Shown here piece by piece: positions 27,174 to 39,762 of a DNA stretch of 64,000 nt. Position 1 is the stretch's first letter; every line of letters begins with the position of its first letter. The DNA lies in the NCBI GenBank assembly GCA_900708905.1, contig CAADRB010000033.1, positions 610,613-674,612 on the forward strand. The letters are read 5' to 3'. Position numbers and translations under genes: made by a program. The notes under the pieces were generated by a model. That model was not told where the DNA came from, searched no databases, and saw only the letters and a program-made list of their open reading frames with translations. Source of the DNA: Hymenolepis diminuta (lineage: Eukaryota > Platyhelminthes > Cestoda > Cyclophyllidea > Hymenolepididae).

Positions 27174-27965
27174 TTGTCCGAAGAGTGCATGACATGATTG
27201 ACAAAAACCGTGGGAAGTCAACGCGCGACATCTTGCCCAACATCTTCAAATATCTGAAGGAATAACAATATATAAAGAATGTTGTTCATCAAGACCTCAG
27301 ATACAAGTCTCACACATCCTTAGACGAGGTCAGATTATATGAACAGAAACTTAAAGGAAGCATTTAATGCTTATAAAATGACTTTTAAACAAATTGAGGC
27401 ACTCAGAAGAACAGGAGTGTCCTTGGTTCGTCTCCGACGAAAAGCTTCTACCAGAATCAAAATTCAATCCAAGAAATGTTAAGTAGATAGGGTGCTCTAA
27501 CTGCTATGTGCATGAAGTTTGTACCAATAGGGATGCTTTTTGGTGTTGTGAAGGGCACATCATGACTCCTCCATTTTTCCACAGGATCTTAGAGTTAATG
27601 TGGATGCAGATGTCCATGTCAACTCTTCAAACGATTGTTATAAAGCCACCTTGGATAGACAGCGTAGCCAATGAAGGAAGATCCTCTATGTCTTCCAGCA
27701 AGGTGCAGCTCTATCTCATAAAACTCTCGAAATCCACCGTTGGATGCCCAACGATTTGCATCATCATGCCACACCAAACTTATGGCCACCTCAGGGCGTA
27801 AATAAGCATCCCCGTAACATCAAATTCTGCTTTCTGATGGAAGCAGTAGCACGAGAAATGGAGGGCATCAATAAAGACAACCTGATCTGATTAAAGTTCG
27901 CAGTCAGTCGCTTCCGGATATGGAGTGAGTGGGCGATAGAAGCTGAAGGAGGATATATAGAATAA
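27174..27965 (+). pseudogene. Decayed IS630/Tc1-mariner-type transposase
   Basis: Translation in shifting frames gives RRVHDMIDKNRGKSTRDI and NVVHQDLRYKSH (N-terminal helix-turn-helix region). Further on come VFQQ-GAALSH (in place of the catalytic QDNAPAH-like strand), NLWPPQGVNKHPRNI (in place of DLWPPSSPDLNP) and finally IEAEGGYIE. This order and the AEGGxIE ending are typical of Tc1/mariner-superfamily transposases with a long second spacer. Both visible acidic positions around the catalytic strands are altered, and there are several stops and frameshifts, so it is dead. I did not find terminal inverted repeats. Confidence 0.8.
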
Positions 27966-29104
27966 AAACCATGTTAATATTATGTTTATTCATTTTGTTA
28001 TAAGAAATCGTAAGTTACACCCAATAACAGTTTCATCTTCAGTTTTCCCAAAAAGTGTGTAAGGTATTCTCAGATGCCTTTGCGCCCTGCATAAATGCAA
28101 TATAGATGATGTGCCTATGCATTTTAATTTTTGAGAGTTTCTATTAACTTGATGATTTATATATTTGCATTCAGTCCATTTGAACAAAAGGTCTTATCAA
28201 AACACAGTTTGGACAGTGGGTACAAAGTTCTCACTGTTATAATTTAATGAGGAAGAAAGAAAAGTTGGCTGCGAAATTTCAGTCTGGAAACTAAGATTTA
28301 TACCTATTCATCCTTGAGATATCCATAGTGAGTATAACGAATTATCGAGAAGATTTGCTTTTATTTCCACTTTCTTAAATTCATTCACTTTAAATTCGTC
28401 TTATTGCTGACGCTCAAATAGACTACATTTAATGGATTGGACGGTTAGGCCACTAACGTCGGCAGAGTTAGAATCACGAATTGTTATAATATGACCGAAA
28501 TGACATGATGCTAATAGATTACATGATTTTAACGCCCTCTAGACCAAACAGTCGATACTCTGTCGGCAAAATCGACATTAATAACAATTTTTTTGACCTC
28601 GTTAAATCTACTATCAATGAGGCTATCGTGGATAGGTTGAATAATACTAAGGTTGCAGGAAAATTGATTCTAGATCTTCTAACTGGATTTAAATAACAAA
28701 TATACGCATAATGGAATATATGGCATTTCAGTTATTGAAAAATATGGGCTTATGTTTCTCACTAAAGTATTACTTTAATAATCAAATTGAGGTATTTTGA
28801 TAAAATCACAGATTGTGATCTGAGAGATACTTGGAAATTAGACATTATCTTATCACATTATAACAATTCATAGAAAAAATTCTCAATGGAACGATGATTG
28901 AAAATATTTCCTTCTAATATGGGGAGGTAAATTACCTGATTATCTTTGTCTAATCACTGAAAAATGAAGGAAGTAATATTTTATAGCTTTCCTTTTCATT
29001 TGACGGTAAAGAAGAATTAGTGGTTACTGAAATACGTGTTTATTAAAAATGGTCAATGTTGATTTAGTTTGCATTAAATTTTGATTCAACTTTTAATTGT
29101 AGAA
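27966..29104. other. Intergenic DNA
   Basis: Nothing recognised; the first part could contain the 3' end of the decayed transposon. Confidence 0.35.
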
Positions 29105-29310
29105 TGTTAAGGAAGGTACAAAATGTACGCCAGTCAGAGGTCACATTGTTCGCTGGTGCACATCCAGTAGTTTGTGTAACCAACCACCTTGATTAATTCT
29201 GGTCAGCATAGGAAATTCTATAACGTGAGTTTCTTGAACGAGTGGCTCCAGGATACCTTTCGCCTTTTCGAGGCAGATGTTGCAAACGCTTCTCTTAATG
29301 AGCCTAGGAA
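29105..29310 (+). repeat. Dispersed repeat family B, copy
   Basis: The order is aatgtacgccagtcagagg, ccttgattaattctggtcag, cgtgagtttcttgaacgagt, ggctccaggatacctttcgc, then a gaggcagatgttgcaaac block. The same order occurs at 42260-42430, and in reverse at 31740-31910. Confidence 0.6.
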
Positions 29311-31739
29311 ATTTTCTACATAATTTGTGATAAATGTGAATTTAAAACTATATAATAGAATTAGTAGAAGACTTTAATATTAATAACTGTGAATATATAA
29401 GCAGCAAAACCTTTTTTCTAATTTTGATATGTATATAAAATTTTAATTTTTGCAGAATTATGAGAAATAGTAGAAAATTACCTGTTTTGGATTAATTTAA
29501 TGCATAGAAGAAAGGTAAAATTATATTTAATGTTTGTAGCTGTTAAACTTGGAAATCTGGTTTAAAAATTTTAATTTTAATTCTAATTTTATTTCAAATT
29601 AAAATCATTACTTTAATTTATTATTATTCCTTTTAGCCCTCTTTTTTATCAGATTTAAATATTCAAATGTTTTATAATGAAGCTGTAATCGGTCCTGTTT
29701 TGATTGGACCTGCATTGTGTCAGTAGCGTCCTAGAGTATAGTAGCTAGCGAATTAGGCAACGAAATTCTGGAATAATTTTATTAGTATAAACCAGTCAGA
29801 ATGGCGTAATTTATTTATAAATTAACCCACATGGTAGCGAAACCAAATAGCGACTGAAGTAGCACACTTCTCAGCCTACATGTCTTTTAAGAAAGAGTTC
29901 CCGAGGTCGGAGCTCATCTAATTGAATAAAGTGATGTGGTTATTTAAGGCTGTCAAGAAGGGTGGTAGAGTGAGTGTTTTTCATTAGATCTGCTCTCTAA
30001 TGAAGTTGAATGCTGGCATTATTTCCTGTGGAAAAATGTTTACTTGACTACTCTAATAAGAGTAACTCTTTATAATATCTATGGAAAGAGTTTCGATAGG
30101 CCGCAATAACAATATCTGTATATCGAGTGAGATAAATACTCCTCAGTTCAACGAAGTTGTTCCCATCAGTCAACATTTTTATTTTGGTATAAAAACCTTA
30201 ACCTTATCCACCTGTTAAAAATCTATATGCTTAAATGTATCAATAATTAAAGTCAAGTTAAGTTAAAATTTCTAAAGAATTCTCATTATATTCAACTTTC
30301 ATTCTAATAATTTAGCTCTCTTGTATTGATTTAGATCGAGTTAAGTAGTCAGCGCTTGTCAAATCATATATTAAATGGAGTGCAATATGGGGATGAAATT
30401 GTCTAGTCAGTAGAATCACGAATATTATTAATGCCTTACATCAATAATGCTAAGCGTAAGGCTCTTGACATCAAATTTGTCAGAAAAGAAAAAAGTTGGT
30501 GAATCTAGGTTGGTGTTTAATTTCCCCTTTTAATAATCATTATTGACTGGAAAGTTTAATAGCTACAACTTTTGGAAAGCCTTTAATAATCGCTTTTGTA
30601 GGTTTAGTGAACTCTATAAGTCGTTATATATATTCAAATTAATATTTTCGGAAACATATTTCAAGGCCACTAGCATGAGCCATTCATATTATTTCATATT
30701 CTGTGTTAACCAGAATAAACCATTGAGGTGGGTCATCCGCTACGAGGAATATGAGTCGGTAGTCATTTCATGATCTCCGATTTGGCAGATCTCCAAGCTG
30801 ACCTCCTGCACTCTTTTCCTTCAAAAAATGAATTCTTTTATCCAGTTTGGCGTAAATAAAATAAATGCACTGTATGTCGAGTAGAAGCTAACTTAGGATT
30901 AAATAAAAGTGAAAGTTAAGTCACTTTAATATGAAAAACAGCAAGTGCTTTATTTAACTAATTAAATTGACAATTGAATGTTCATTTATCCAGCTGACCT
31001 TTACTTCCGTGGTGATTCACGCCGATTTTGCCTTGTTGTCACGCAGTAAAAGTGCAACAATGATTGCATCTTATCCATTCTCTAACAAAAACTATTACGC
31101 TTTATATTAGGGAGTATATATTATTGGACTAAGTAATCAGATTAGCAGTCAATAGGTGGATATACATGAATTTAATGGGTAAATTCACAATAAAAAATTG
31201 TTCTGAAGCAAAGTTTGACTAATTTATTGAACAATTTTTGTTATTCAGAGCATAAGTATTTCATTTGTAAAAGAATAGAAAAGATAAAACAACAAATTCA
31301 TAATCGAATTTTCCTCTCTGTATAAAAACTAACCCAATCACTATTCGCTGATTAGATATGGGCCGATTCTGCCTTATAAGAAGAACTCTTGTAATTGTTA
31401 CATGGTTTAGTGGGAAGTGGCTTGGAGTTGAAGAGTTCTGACTAAATTCCATGTAAACTCCTACTATCTCCACCGAGCTAACCGTGCTGATATTAACTAA
31501 CACCGGTTGTTGGGTACCGGACACTGACAATTAGTGATAAAGCCTTACCCTACACAAAGTCATCTAAGCCTAACCAGACCGTCTACAATCTACCGTTCAC
31601 CTAAATTTATTTCACCTTTAATGCTTACATGTAATTCTTTATTTCTAAAAAAACACATTACTACATATCACTGTAAAAAACCTCCCATTATCATTAGGAG
31701 AGGTGTTCATAAGGCTGCATTTAGATATAGGAAAAGTAT
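29311..31739. other. Intergenic DNA with a possible family B remnant
   Basis: Around 29930-29985 the text gtcaagaagggtggtagagt followed by gagtgtttttc resembles the centre of family B. Otherwise I see nothing. Confidence 0.3.
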
Positions 31740-31910
31740 TTTGAAGCCGGTCCCATGAGAAATGTACATTCTCCCACTCGTCTTGTTGACCAAAATTAAT
31801 TAGGATAGTCCGTCAACCACATCACCGGATATGCACAGGTGGGCATTTATCTAGTGATCTCTGACTTGTTGACTTCTAGGCTACCGGTGCACACACACCG
31901 TCGTAACTGT
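31740..31910 (-). repeat. Dispersed repeat family B, reverse copy
   Basis: Read on the minus strand, it contains cctaattaattttggtcaac, aagacgagtgggag, and acatttctcatgggaccggc, parallel to the copy at 42260-42430. The part near ctaccggtgcacacac also recurs at about 32405 (ggctaccggtgtgcagg). Confidence 0.55.
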
Positions 31911-34900
31911 TTTCAATTTTCTACTGATTTTCTTAAAATTATCTTTTCTGCCCACATCTGCTGTTATTCCGCAAAAAGTTTACTCAATTGTCTCAGGTCT
32001 CTTCAATCTTAACGCTTAATAACATAGCCCTCCACAAATATATTTTTATTTATTTAAAATGTTTTTATTAAGAAAAAATAGAAATTAAGATACAAAATAT
32101 ATAAATATACGTTTGCATATAAACAATTTTAAATATCTGGACCATTTGAAATTATGTTTACCTATTTATTTACTCCAAATTCAAAGGGAGATTTGTTTGC
32201 ACGGCATCTTGAATTCAAAATTTTAGTCGACAGGCAAAATGAAATTGGTAATTTTGCGTCATAATTCCTAAAACAACGGAATTTTAAATCGCGTAACTTA
32301 TTTGATTCTTAAAAAGTGAATTATATATTATAATAAAATTTGCAAGTCGGACACAACAAGTGTGCAACAATGAATTAGCCATGCAATCGCTTCTTTTGTT
32401 TTTGGGCTACCGGTGTGCAGGTTTATATAATTATCCCAAATTTAAGGCTGTCCAGTGAAATGAATGAAAAAGGTTCCCATGAATACAACTTTTAGAACCA
32501 TATGGAAACCGAAAAAGAATGTCAAAATGATGAAACGGTAACCGCAAAACCTTGCAGAGCTCTCACTTCGGCGTTATAGAACTTGAAAGCGAGGTATCCT
32601 ATTGTCCAATTCGTCTTTAAGAAGGGAAATTTAAAGATATTATCATTAAAAAAATAACAGAAAGTTGGGAGTCTATTGATTCTGAGATTCATATAAAGTA
32701 ACACACTTGATATACTGATTTCAATATTTGCTCTTCTTGCTCTTCCTCACTCCATCCACCACCAGTCTGTTATGTTAATTTACGCGTTCTGTTGTCTCTT
32801 GAGGACAACCAGTAGGCGTTTTTTAAATTGTAATGAGTTGCTGTAGTTTTTTATCTTGCCGTGGTTGATTAATAAAATTAAATCCTTACAGTTTTCTTAA
32901 TGATAATTTTGCAACAAAATTGGAAAGTTGTCATTATCATTAGAATTACTTATAATCTTCTTTGGAAGTATTCTTCCATTCTCCTTTGATAATAGTTAGA
33001 GTTTTATTATATCTCTGCCATAAAATTCAAACTTAATACACAAACATATGTGAAGCAATTAGAAAACAAAGGTACTAGAGCCATTTGTTATATCCCATTC
33101 ACACGAAGTTTTTATCATGTATTATGAGTTTTGCTAAGATTAAGACTAATTCTAATAGGGCAATTTAAATGCAAAGGGTTCAGTTTTAGATAAATTAGAA
33201 GAAAGTAATTTCTTGAGAGTCTCTACCATAAGTCAAAGAGTATGCCACTCTTTTGACTTGAGGGTCTTTGTCATGACAAATACTGTTCCCTGCAACTTCC
33301 TTCTGAAATTTCGTCTAATGCAGACATGTGGAGCTAGGAGGGGAAAGTGATGCTTGTTGATAACTTGGATAAATTCGATTCAACTTAAGGCAATCTTTTC
33401 CGTTATATATGCAAATAAAAAAGAGATCAACAAAGCAAGCCTAATGTTTTCATGGTAAGATATATTATGGTCTTCTAAAATAATTTGTCTAGAGTATTTA
33501 CTACACTATCTGGACCATTTCAAATGCAGGCTTGGTTTTAATGTAGACTGAATCAGAGTTACTTAAACTACAGCTTTGTAAATTTATCAATTTTATTAAA
33601 CGTGAATACTTGGTTATCTGTTCAGTATTTGCTGCCTTGAATTGCCTTCTTTATATGCCTACACTTATTATCGGACAAATATTATCGAATGTTTTTCTTC
33701 TTGCAAGCATTTTAGAGGGTCGATTTCTCTCAAGATTCATTGGTCAGTGACCTAGAATGAAATTTTGACAGATGACTGTTTAATTGGATTGTTCTTTTTC
33801 AAATTTCTTTTTCAGGAAAATTGAAATCATTCAAAAAGTTCCACATTAGGAAATGAGTAGGAGGGGGATTCAAGATATAGAGTGAATTTGAATTTTAATC
33901 CTTCCGTTTGCAAAGAATAAAATGTGCTGGTTAACCTTACAGATCAACCTTTTCTAGATCCAACCTGATGCTTTTTCATCATGGACTGCATATCACTTCT
34001 GCTTTCGATTCACCAAAGGTTGAAAATGCATCTGTGCAAATGAATTTTGATAGACGCTGTAAATAGGAGAAAGACATCAGCCTCCTAACTCGTAAGCGAT
34101 ATAGTGACTAGGTAACGAAGAATACAAATTTGTATCGTGGTACAAGTACAAATTGAAAAGTAACTCGAATAAAGACGAATGAATCGTAAGAAAGGTAAAA
34201 TGAGGCCTAATATACGGTGGTCTAGAACAGTGATAACCCAATCTAAGTGACTATTTTGAAGTTTATGCCTACGAATTTCCACTCTTTATTAAGTTTTAGA
34301 GGTCCTAGCACAGAGCTCGAGTGAATCTCTGAATTCCTTGTAAAGTACACATTTTACCTTTCCCCAAGTCGATACACTTTGCCAAACAAAAATTTTATCG
34401 AAAAGCTTTAACTGTAGCGAAAATTCAGTTTCAGGGGTAAAAAAGTTTACAGATGTATAAGATACTGTTGAATTGAAATGCTCGACTAAATACGTGTGAA
34501 TACAGTACAAAATTTATTTTTGCATTGAAGTTCGGACACTACTGAATTAAAATTACTTTTAATTCTTCTGACTATCTTTGTGGCAATGAAAAATAACAAG
34601 TCCCAATCATGGAAAGTATATGAATAATGGAAAAAAATGAATCCGAGAGGGTTTGGAACCTGTTCAGAATAAAATAGGAGCTGTCATTTAAAATCTCAAT
34701 TTTGTTTTGCAAGCATGGTTTTGCTTTAATTTCCTGATATTAATATTTCATGGATGAGGTTATATTCACAGTGCTCAAAGCTTGTTAAGTAATTAATTTA
34801 TCATTTTTGGTATTGGTCATGTTACCATGATTAATGTAAGCGAAAATGTCGAGAATACCAATAACATTCGTATTTTAAGGTCTATGCTCTGACAAAATCT

Positions 34901-35019
34901 ATCACATATTGAAATATTGCCACTTATCATTTGTCACTTACAGTGACTAGAAAATTTTAGAGTTTTTAATCGTAGAAAATAACTGAAATCCGTTAAAGGA
35001 AAATTAAGTAAATGATAAA
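31911..35019. other. Intergenic AT-rich DNA
   Basis: Apart from the short family B-like piece at about 32405 I see no gene or clear element. Confidence 0.35.
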
Positions 35020-35280
35020 GGGAGGGGATTAAATGATACTAAAAGCAATGTCAAAATACCAAAGAGTCTTACTTTATTTGGTTTAAGAAATCGGGTCGTA
35101 CAATACTTACTTATTAAGTAGTTGACATTCCAAAATTCAGCCTTTATGATTCGTTCCCCGGATTACAGCAAATGCATGTCCACGATGTTCAGTGCTTACT
35201 GAACGGTTTCTGATCGTGAACTGTATGCCTGGCTACTTTTATCTGGGTTTTCTTCCAGTGGTTGAAGAGACAGAACGTTT
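35020..35280 (-). repeat. Dispersed repeat family A, reverse copy
   Basis: In reverse order it shows gggtcgtacaatacttactt, acattccaaaattcagcc, ttccccggattacagcaaat, gtccacgatgttcagtgctt and actgaacggtttctgatcg, then cttccagtggttgaagagac. It is one of the best-preserved copies. Confidence 0.75.
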
Positions 35281-35892
35281 GTGTTTAATTAAAACCTTAA
35301 ATTTGCCTCCCATCATTTATAATTATTCCAATAATTAATTTCTCTGTCGTTCAGTACAAAGTACAATGAAAGTTCGATATAATCTAACTTCTTACATGAT
35401 TTATGTATTCATGGTTAGCGTCAGCAATACTTTCCATGTTTGTATACACGTGAATGAACTGATGTACAATTTATGTATCTTTCAACAACAACAATAGTCT
35501 TTAATGAGAAGAGCAAAATTCTGGAATACTGGCAGTTAAAAGTACTTTTACATTTTCCAACAAGATAAAATTTTTGCAATTCCATTAATTTTCTATTGGA
35601 TGACAAATGTGATGTTGACTTCAAATTCTTATTATTTTTAAATGTATTATAAAAACTGGCTTTTGTTTTTGTTTAAATATAAATTCTTAAACGATTTTTC
35701 CTATATATGAGATCGCAGGCAACTCAGTGTCTAAAACCATCGGAAGTAACTGGTTTCGCTAAGCCAAACAAATTAGCCAATCGCTCTAGTTAATGGCAAT
35801 CAAGAAAGGGATGCTTGAGTACATATTTTAGCTATCTGTTATATTAAGCTCATGTAAACTGCGTAATAGCACATAAGATCATTTTACTTTCT

Positions 35893-36175
35893 CATCCTTT
35901 GGAAGAAAAGAAAACTGAAGAAGCGCAGTTATCATAATTAAGCAGTCGGTATACAAGCACTTTATATCGTGGACAAGAATTTCCTCAGTTAACTGAATCT
36001 CAGAACTCTAACTGCCCGTTAAATTTTGCGTCATATAATCCAAATGGACAAATCAAATGAAATAGGACTTTTTAATTCCTCGACTTTACTCGCTGTAACT
36101 TTTCGATCACCTCCCTTTATCATCTATTGGACCAGCTATTAATCGATCCAGCTGCTTTCTTACAATTTAATAAAT
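35893..36175 (+). repeat. Dispersed repeat family A, copy
   Basis: It contains catcctttggaagaaaag, agcactttatatcgtggaca, agaatttcctcagt, gacaaatcaaatgaaatagg, ctccctttatcatctattgg and a tail ctgctttcttacaattt. It lies about 400 bp upstream of the first peptide gene. Confidence 0.7.
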
Positions 36176-36571
36176 ATTTTGCTCTGCTGCAGAATTTAAT
36201 AATTAACGGTGTACTATCTTTCCACGACATAATTTCGATAGCAGTAATTATTTATGTGCCTATTTTGTCCTAATAACAAACAAACCAACTTGTTTCCCCA
36301 TTTGCAGTACGAGTTTTACAAATTCAGCGCAAAAGATTTTGTAAATCAAAACTATTAATTTAAGATTTATTATTACTGCATTTCAAATTATTTATATATT
36401 TCTTTGCCGGTAGGCTAAGTCTCATTAGACTCAATTTTCCATAAAGTAAGAGACGATAATTGCATTTAGTTTCATTAATATGTTTAAGTCAATTTCATTC
36501 AGCTGTGAAAGTGAAATTCCTTTTTGCACCAAAAATTTATGATTTTGGTAAAATTCTGACCGCCTTCGACA
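36176..36571. other. Upstream flank of the first MIYW gene
   Basis: AT-rich DNA between a family A repeat and the conserved promoter block; no motif recognised. Confidence 0.35.
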
Positions 36572-36657
36572 ATTGGATTGGCTCTCATCTGAAAGGTGTG
36601 CTCACTTGATATTTCTTGTGATTGGACACACCCAAATGATACCTCCGTTTGGCCAAT
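36572..36657 (+). promoter_or_regulatory. Three-CCAAT-box promoter of the first MIYW gene
   Basis: ATTGG/CCAAT boxes lie at 36572-36576, 36577-36583 (ATTGGCT), 36621-36625 and 36653-36657. The block atacctccgtttggccaat (36639-36657) is matched at 18 of 19 positions upstream of the second MIYW gene, and box spacing (44 then 32 bp) matches (44 then 31 bp). The last box is 76 bp before the ATG. CCAAT boxes are bound by NF-Y in animals; use here is inferred. Confidence 0.65.
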
Positions 36658-36732
36658 GAAATTGGTAAGTGGTAGAAGTGCAGTGCATTTTTTGGAGAAA
36701 TGTTTGTGAGGTCCATCAAGTATTACAGAAAC

Positions 36733-37019
36733 ATGAAGACGATCATCGTGGTATTAACAACTCTCTTAGTCGCATTTACCTTAACTGTTTCAGCAGCAGA
36801 TGAGTCAAAAGATCATGAAGAAGATAAAAGGATGATCTACTGGAAGCGAGGCGTCATTGCAGATTTGGAAAATGATGGTTTGCTTTTAATGAAATCTAAA
36901 AAAGCATATATTGTTTCATTTTAGATTTTGATGAAGAATCCCGCTTTGCACCCCGACCAGGATACAGGAATCGGTTTGAACGACCATCATATCTAAGAAA
37001 AAAAATGATTTATTGGTAA
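36733..37019 (+). CDS. Secreted peptide precursor with two MIYW copies (gene 1)
   Basis: Exons 36733-36877 and 36925-37019 are joined over a 47-nt phase-1 GT-AG intron and give 79 residues. Residues 1-21 are a signal peptide (MKTIIVVLTTLLVAFTLTVSA). Then come an acidic spacer (ADESKDHEEDKR, 22-33), MIYW (34-37) and KR (38-39). An acidic linker (GVIADLENDDFDEES) is followed by an arginine-rich part (RFAPRPGYRNRFERPSYLR), then KK and a C-terminal MIYW (76-79) before TAA. Dibasic sites flanking a repeated tetrapeptide are the pattern of neuropeptide or peptide-hormone precursors cleaved by prohormone convertases. No glycine follows MIYW, so amidation is not expected. An upstream in-frame ATG at 36700 adds 11 residues, but the second gene has no counterpart, so 36733 is preferred. 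Without splicing, the frame ends 48 nt into intron/exon sequence and the second MIYW is lost. I do not recognise the family; receptor and role are unknown. Confidence 0.82.
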
Positions 37020-37834
37020 CCAATGACAACTTTAACCCCTGCCCCAACACCTCTTTAAAATCATTCAGTATGTTAACGTCATAGTTTATTAATTAAACTT
37101 TCGCATCCACATCTCTTTCCTTCTGCGTCAATATTTATTAATCAATCTAATGATTTATAATATATCATTTACCGGAATGATTTCTTTTTTATACCTAGTT
37201 TTCTACATATATTCGGAAATTAAATTCTAACATAGCAGCCTGATTATCCTCCGATCTCTTAGTTTTCAAAACCTTCCTATTAAAAATGAGAGTACTACAA
37301 ACATTGCTCCTGTATAATGAATATTTAAAGAAGTTTTATAAGCGCACTTGAACTAAGAGAACGCGACTAAGCCTTATTTGAACTAAGTTTCTTTGGATCG
37401 ATTTGCCATTGAAGAAAACAGTACTTAGAATTGCAGTCTTTTGTAAATCGCCCGTTGATTTGCCTTTTTATTATTATCAACAGCATAGAAGCGGAAACTA
37501 ATAAATGATAAAACAACCCTTAGTGTTTAAAATTAGCTGGACTCGAAATAGATTGCCAATTAGTATAAAGCAGAAAATGTTTGAAATAATTTTACAAGAT
37601 CTATTTCGAATTTTCAAGCAGATATTCACTAAATTAAGTGTAAATACTATTAAACGCAGTAATAAACAATGCGCAGAAAAAAGATGAGATAAGATAAATT
37701 CAAAATTAGCGGCCTTTTTAAAAACATTTATGATTTTAATATGAATGTTTTTCGCTACATAAATTAGACTTGAAAAAGTTACAATGGTAATTTATTGGAT
37801 TAAATAATAATTTTTCCCGCAGTATAATAAAAAT
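37020..37834. other. 3' flank of gene 1
   Basis: AT-rich DNA. It must hold the 3' UTR and poly(A) signal of the peptide gene; no unique AATAAA could be assigned. Confidence 0.3.
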
Positions 37835-37869
37835 ATTGCTTTCCACAATTGTTAATTGTGGAAAGCAAT
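37835..37869. repeat. Perfect 16-bp inverted repeat (hairpin, 3-nt loop)
   Basis: attgctttccacaatt (37835-37850), loop gtt, and the exact reverse complement (37854-37869). The right arm is the end of the adjacent reverse family A copy; the left arm is an extra copy of the same end. Confidence 0.9.
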
Positions 37870-38155
37870 TAAAATTCATTAAAAGGAAGCCGAATAAAAG
37901 ATAAAGGAGAGAGGATCAAAAAGATATTGAAACTAGCGTCAAGGTTGCTTCATTTGATTTTTGCAATAGTGTGGTAAAACATGTACCATGGAATGGGTAC
38001 TTTGTATTCCAAAATTCGAATTCCCTAACCAGTTCCCCGGATTGCAGCAGATGCTCGTCTGAGATTATTGAACGGTATTGTTCACTCAGGTAGGGTGGGC
38101 CTTGCTACTTCACTTAGGTTTTCTTCTTCCGCTGGTTGGGAAGACAGAATTTTCT
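37854..38155 (-). repeat. Dispersed repeat family A, reverse copy with hairpin end
   Basis: It begins with aattgtggaaagcaatt and continues with gaataaaagataaaggagag, tagcgtcaaggttgcttcat, tattccaaaattcgaattcc, gttccccggattgcagcaga and ttcttccgctggttggga. This copy shows the tail sequence best. Confidence 0.78.
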
Positions 38156-39762
38156 TACATGCAGAGAGTATAGTTCGAGTATAAAATAAGTCTTCAAATT
38201 TGCTATTCGGATTCACATCCCTAATTCTTTACTACTCAATTGTTAAGTCCCCTGCTTTATGGTCAAATCTTCTACTGTTAAAATTTTAGAATTTACTCCC
38301 TGATATCCTAAGTTAATTCATGTTCGCAGAGTCGATTTTTTTGAAAATTTTAATGGTTATAAAAGTTGGTTAACTTTTTTCTATGATAACCCAGACGTTT
38401 TTAAAGGCATGGTGAGAAGTATCACGAATTTAACATAGTTTAGTTCACTAAAGTTTATTAAAGGGCAACACCAATAAATTAAACCAAATCAAAAATGATG
38501 AAATTCACAAATACCAAAGATAGAAGTACTATTAAAATTGAAGTCATAGAGATTTTGGAGGTCTGCAAATTTTTCGGAGACTGAAATAAAGCGCCATGGT
38601 CTATATTCTCATTAACAAAGTGCTATGGTTTTCAAGTAGCAAAATTTCTGTTTTTTTATAAAATACCTTTAATGCATACTACACTATACTATCATACTTA
38701 TAGTAAAAAGCGTTTTTAAATACCAATTTTAAGCAGAGGCTGCATCCGGAATTCTTCCTGGTCAAAATCTCAAATTCAATCGCTTCCTTCATTATTTCAA
38801 TTTAACCAATGCGGTAGGCCATTCCATTCATTGGATGTGCACCGATGTGTACTGAATCCGTAGCCCCTGATCCTGTAAACAAATTCATTATATATTTTAT
38901 CGGCATAGTTCATAAATATGCACAAAACAAGAGAACCGAAATGTAATTTAAGGACTAGAAAATGCTCTTACGTGATAAGATTAACCATAAAGTACAGGTC
39001 GCAGTTAAGTAAAAATGTTCTCGTTTTAGTATTGAATATTAGATAAGATTACGGGCTGGAAAATTGCAACTAGCTATCACTTTTTATTTAACCAAATGTG
39101 GACATAGCGATCGGAGGCTAAGTCTGGACAAGTTATTGTAAATTCGTATTTTTCGATATCATATAAAACCAATGGAGGTTTGATGTGAAAGCTTAAAAGA
39201 TAGTTGAGCAAAAGTAACTAGCAATGCTATGAGGATAATACTAGTAAATTTAAATAATTGTTATAACTCAAAGGTTAGTTTTATGTTTTGCCTTTGAGAT
39301 ATGATAAGAGTCCCCCTAAAAGTGGTTCAGATAGGCTTCATCAAGGCTATTGACCAAGTACTTCAGAACTTGATTCTGAATAACTAGAATATCTATGGGT
39401 ACAAAATTGCACGGGTTTCAAAGCAAACACCATTTAAATATTAAATAATCAAGACGCAAGACAGAACAAAAATCAAACTCTTGAATGACAACATACAAAA
39501 GAATGAAGAAATAATACAATGTAATATCCCATAAAAATCAGCTTTAAAAAGGATTAAAATCTAGAATAAGTAATATTAATCGATCAAAGGATCAACCAAC
39601 TTTCTTTGATCCTTTCAGGGTCTAGAATTTTTATTTCAGAAAATACTCTAGGTTTTAATATATATTAATAGAAGTGGAGGTAAATACAACGGAAATCTAG
39701 ATGCTTTTAGGTAATCAGAATGCTAAATATTACAGGGTGCTTAAATAAATCAAAGGAGCTCT
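38156..39762. other. Intergenic AT-rich DNA
   Basis: No gene recognised. A run near 38835-38875 (ggatgtgcaccgatgtgtac) resembles a family B edge. Confidence 0.3.

Noticed and set aside
31534..31758. 74-codon plus-strand open frame
   Set aside because: It runs into a reverse family B repeat and shows no family features.
36700..36924. Unspliced 74-codon open frame starting at the upstream ATG of MIYW gene 1
   Set aside because: The upstream ATG has no counterpart in gene 2, and the last 15 codons are the 47-nt intron; splicing restores a second exon that matches gene 2.
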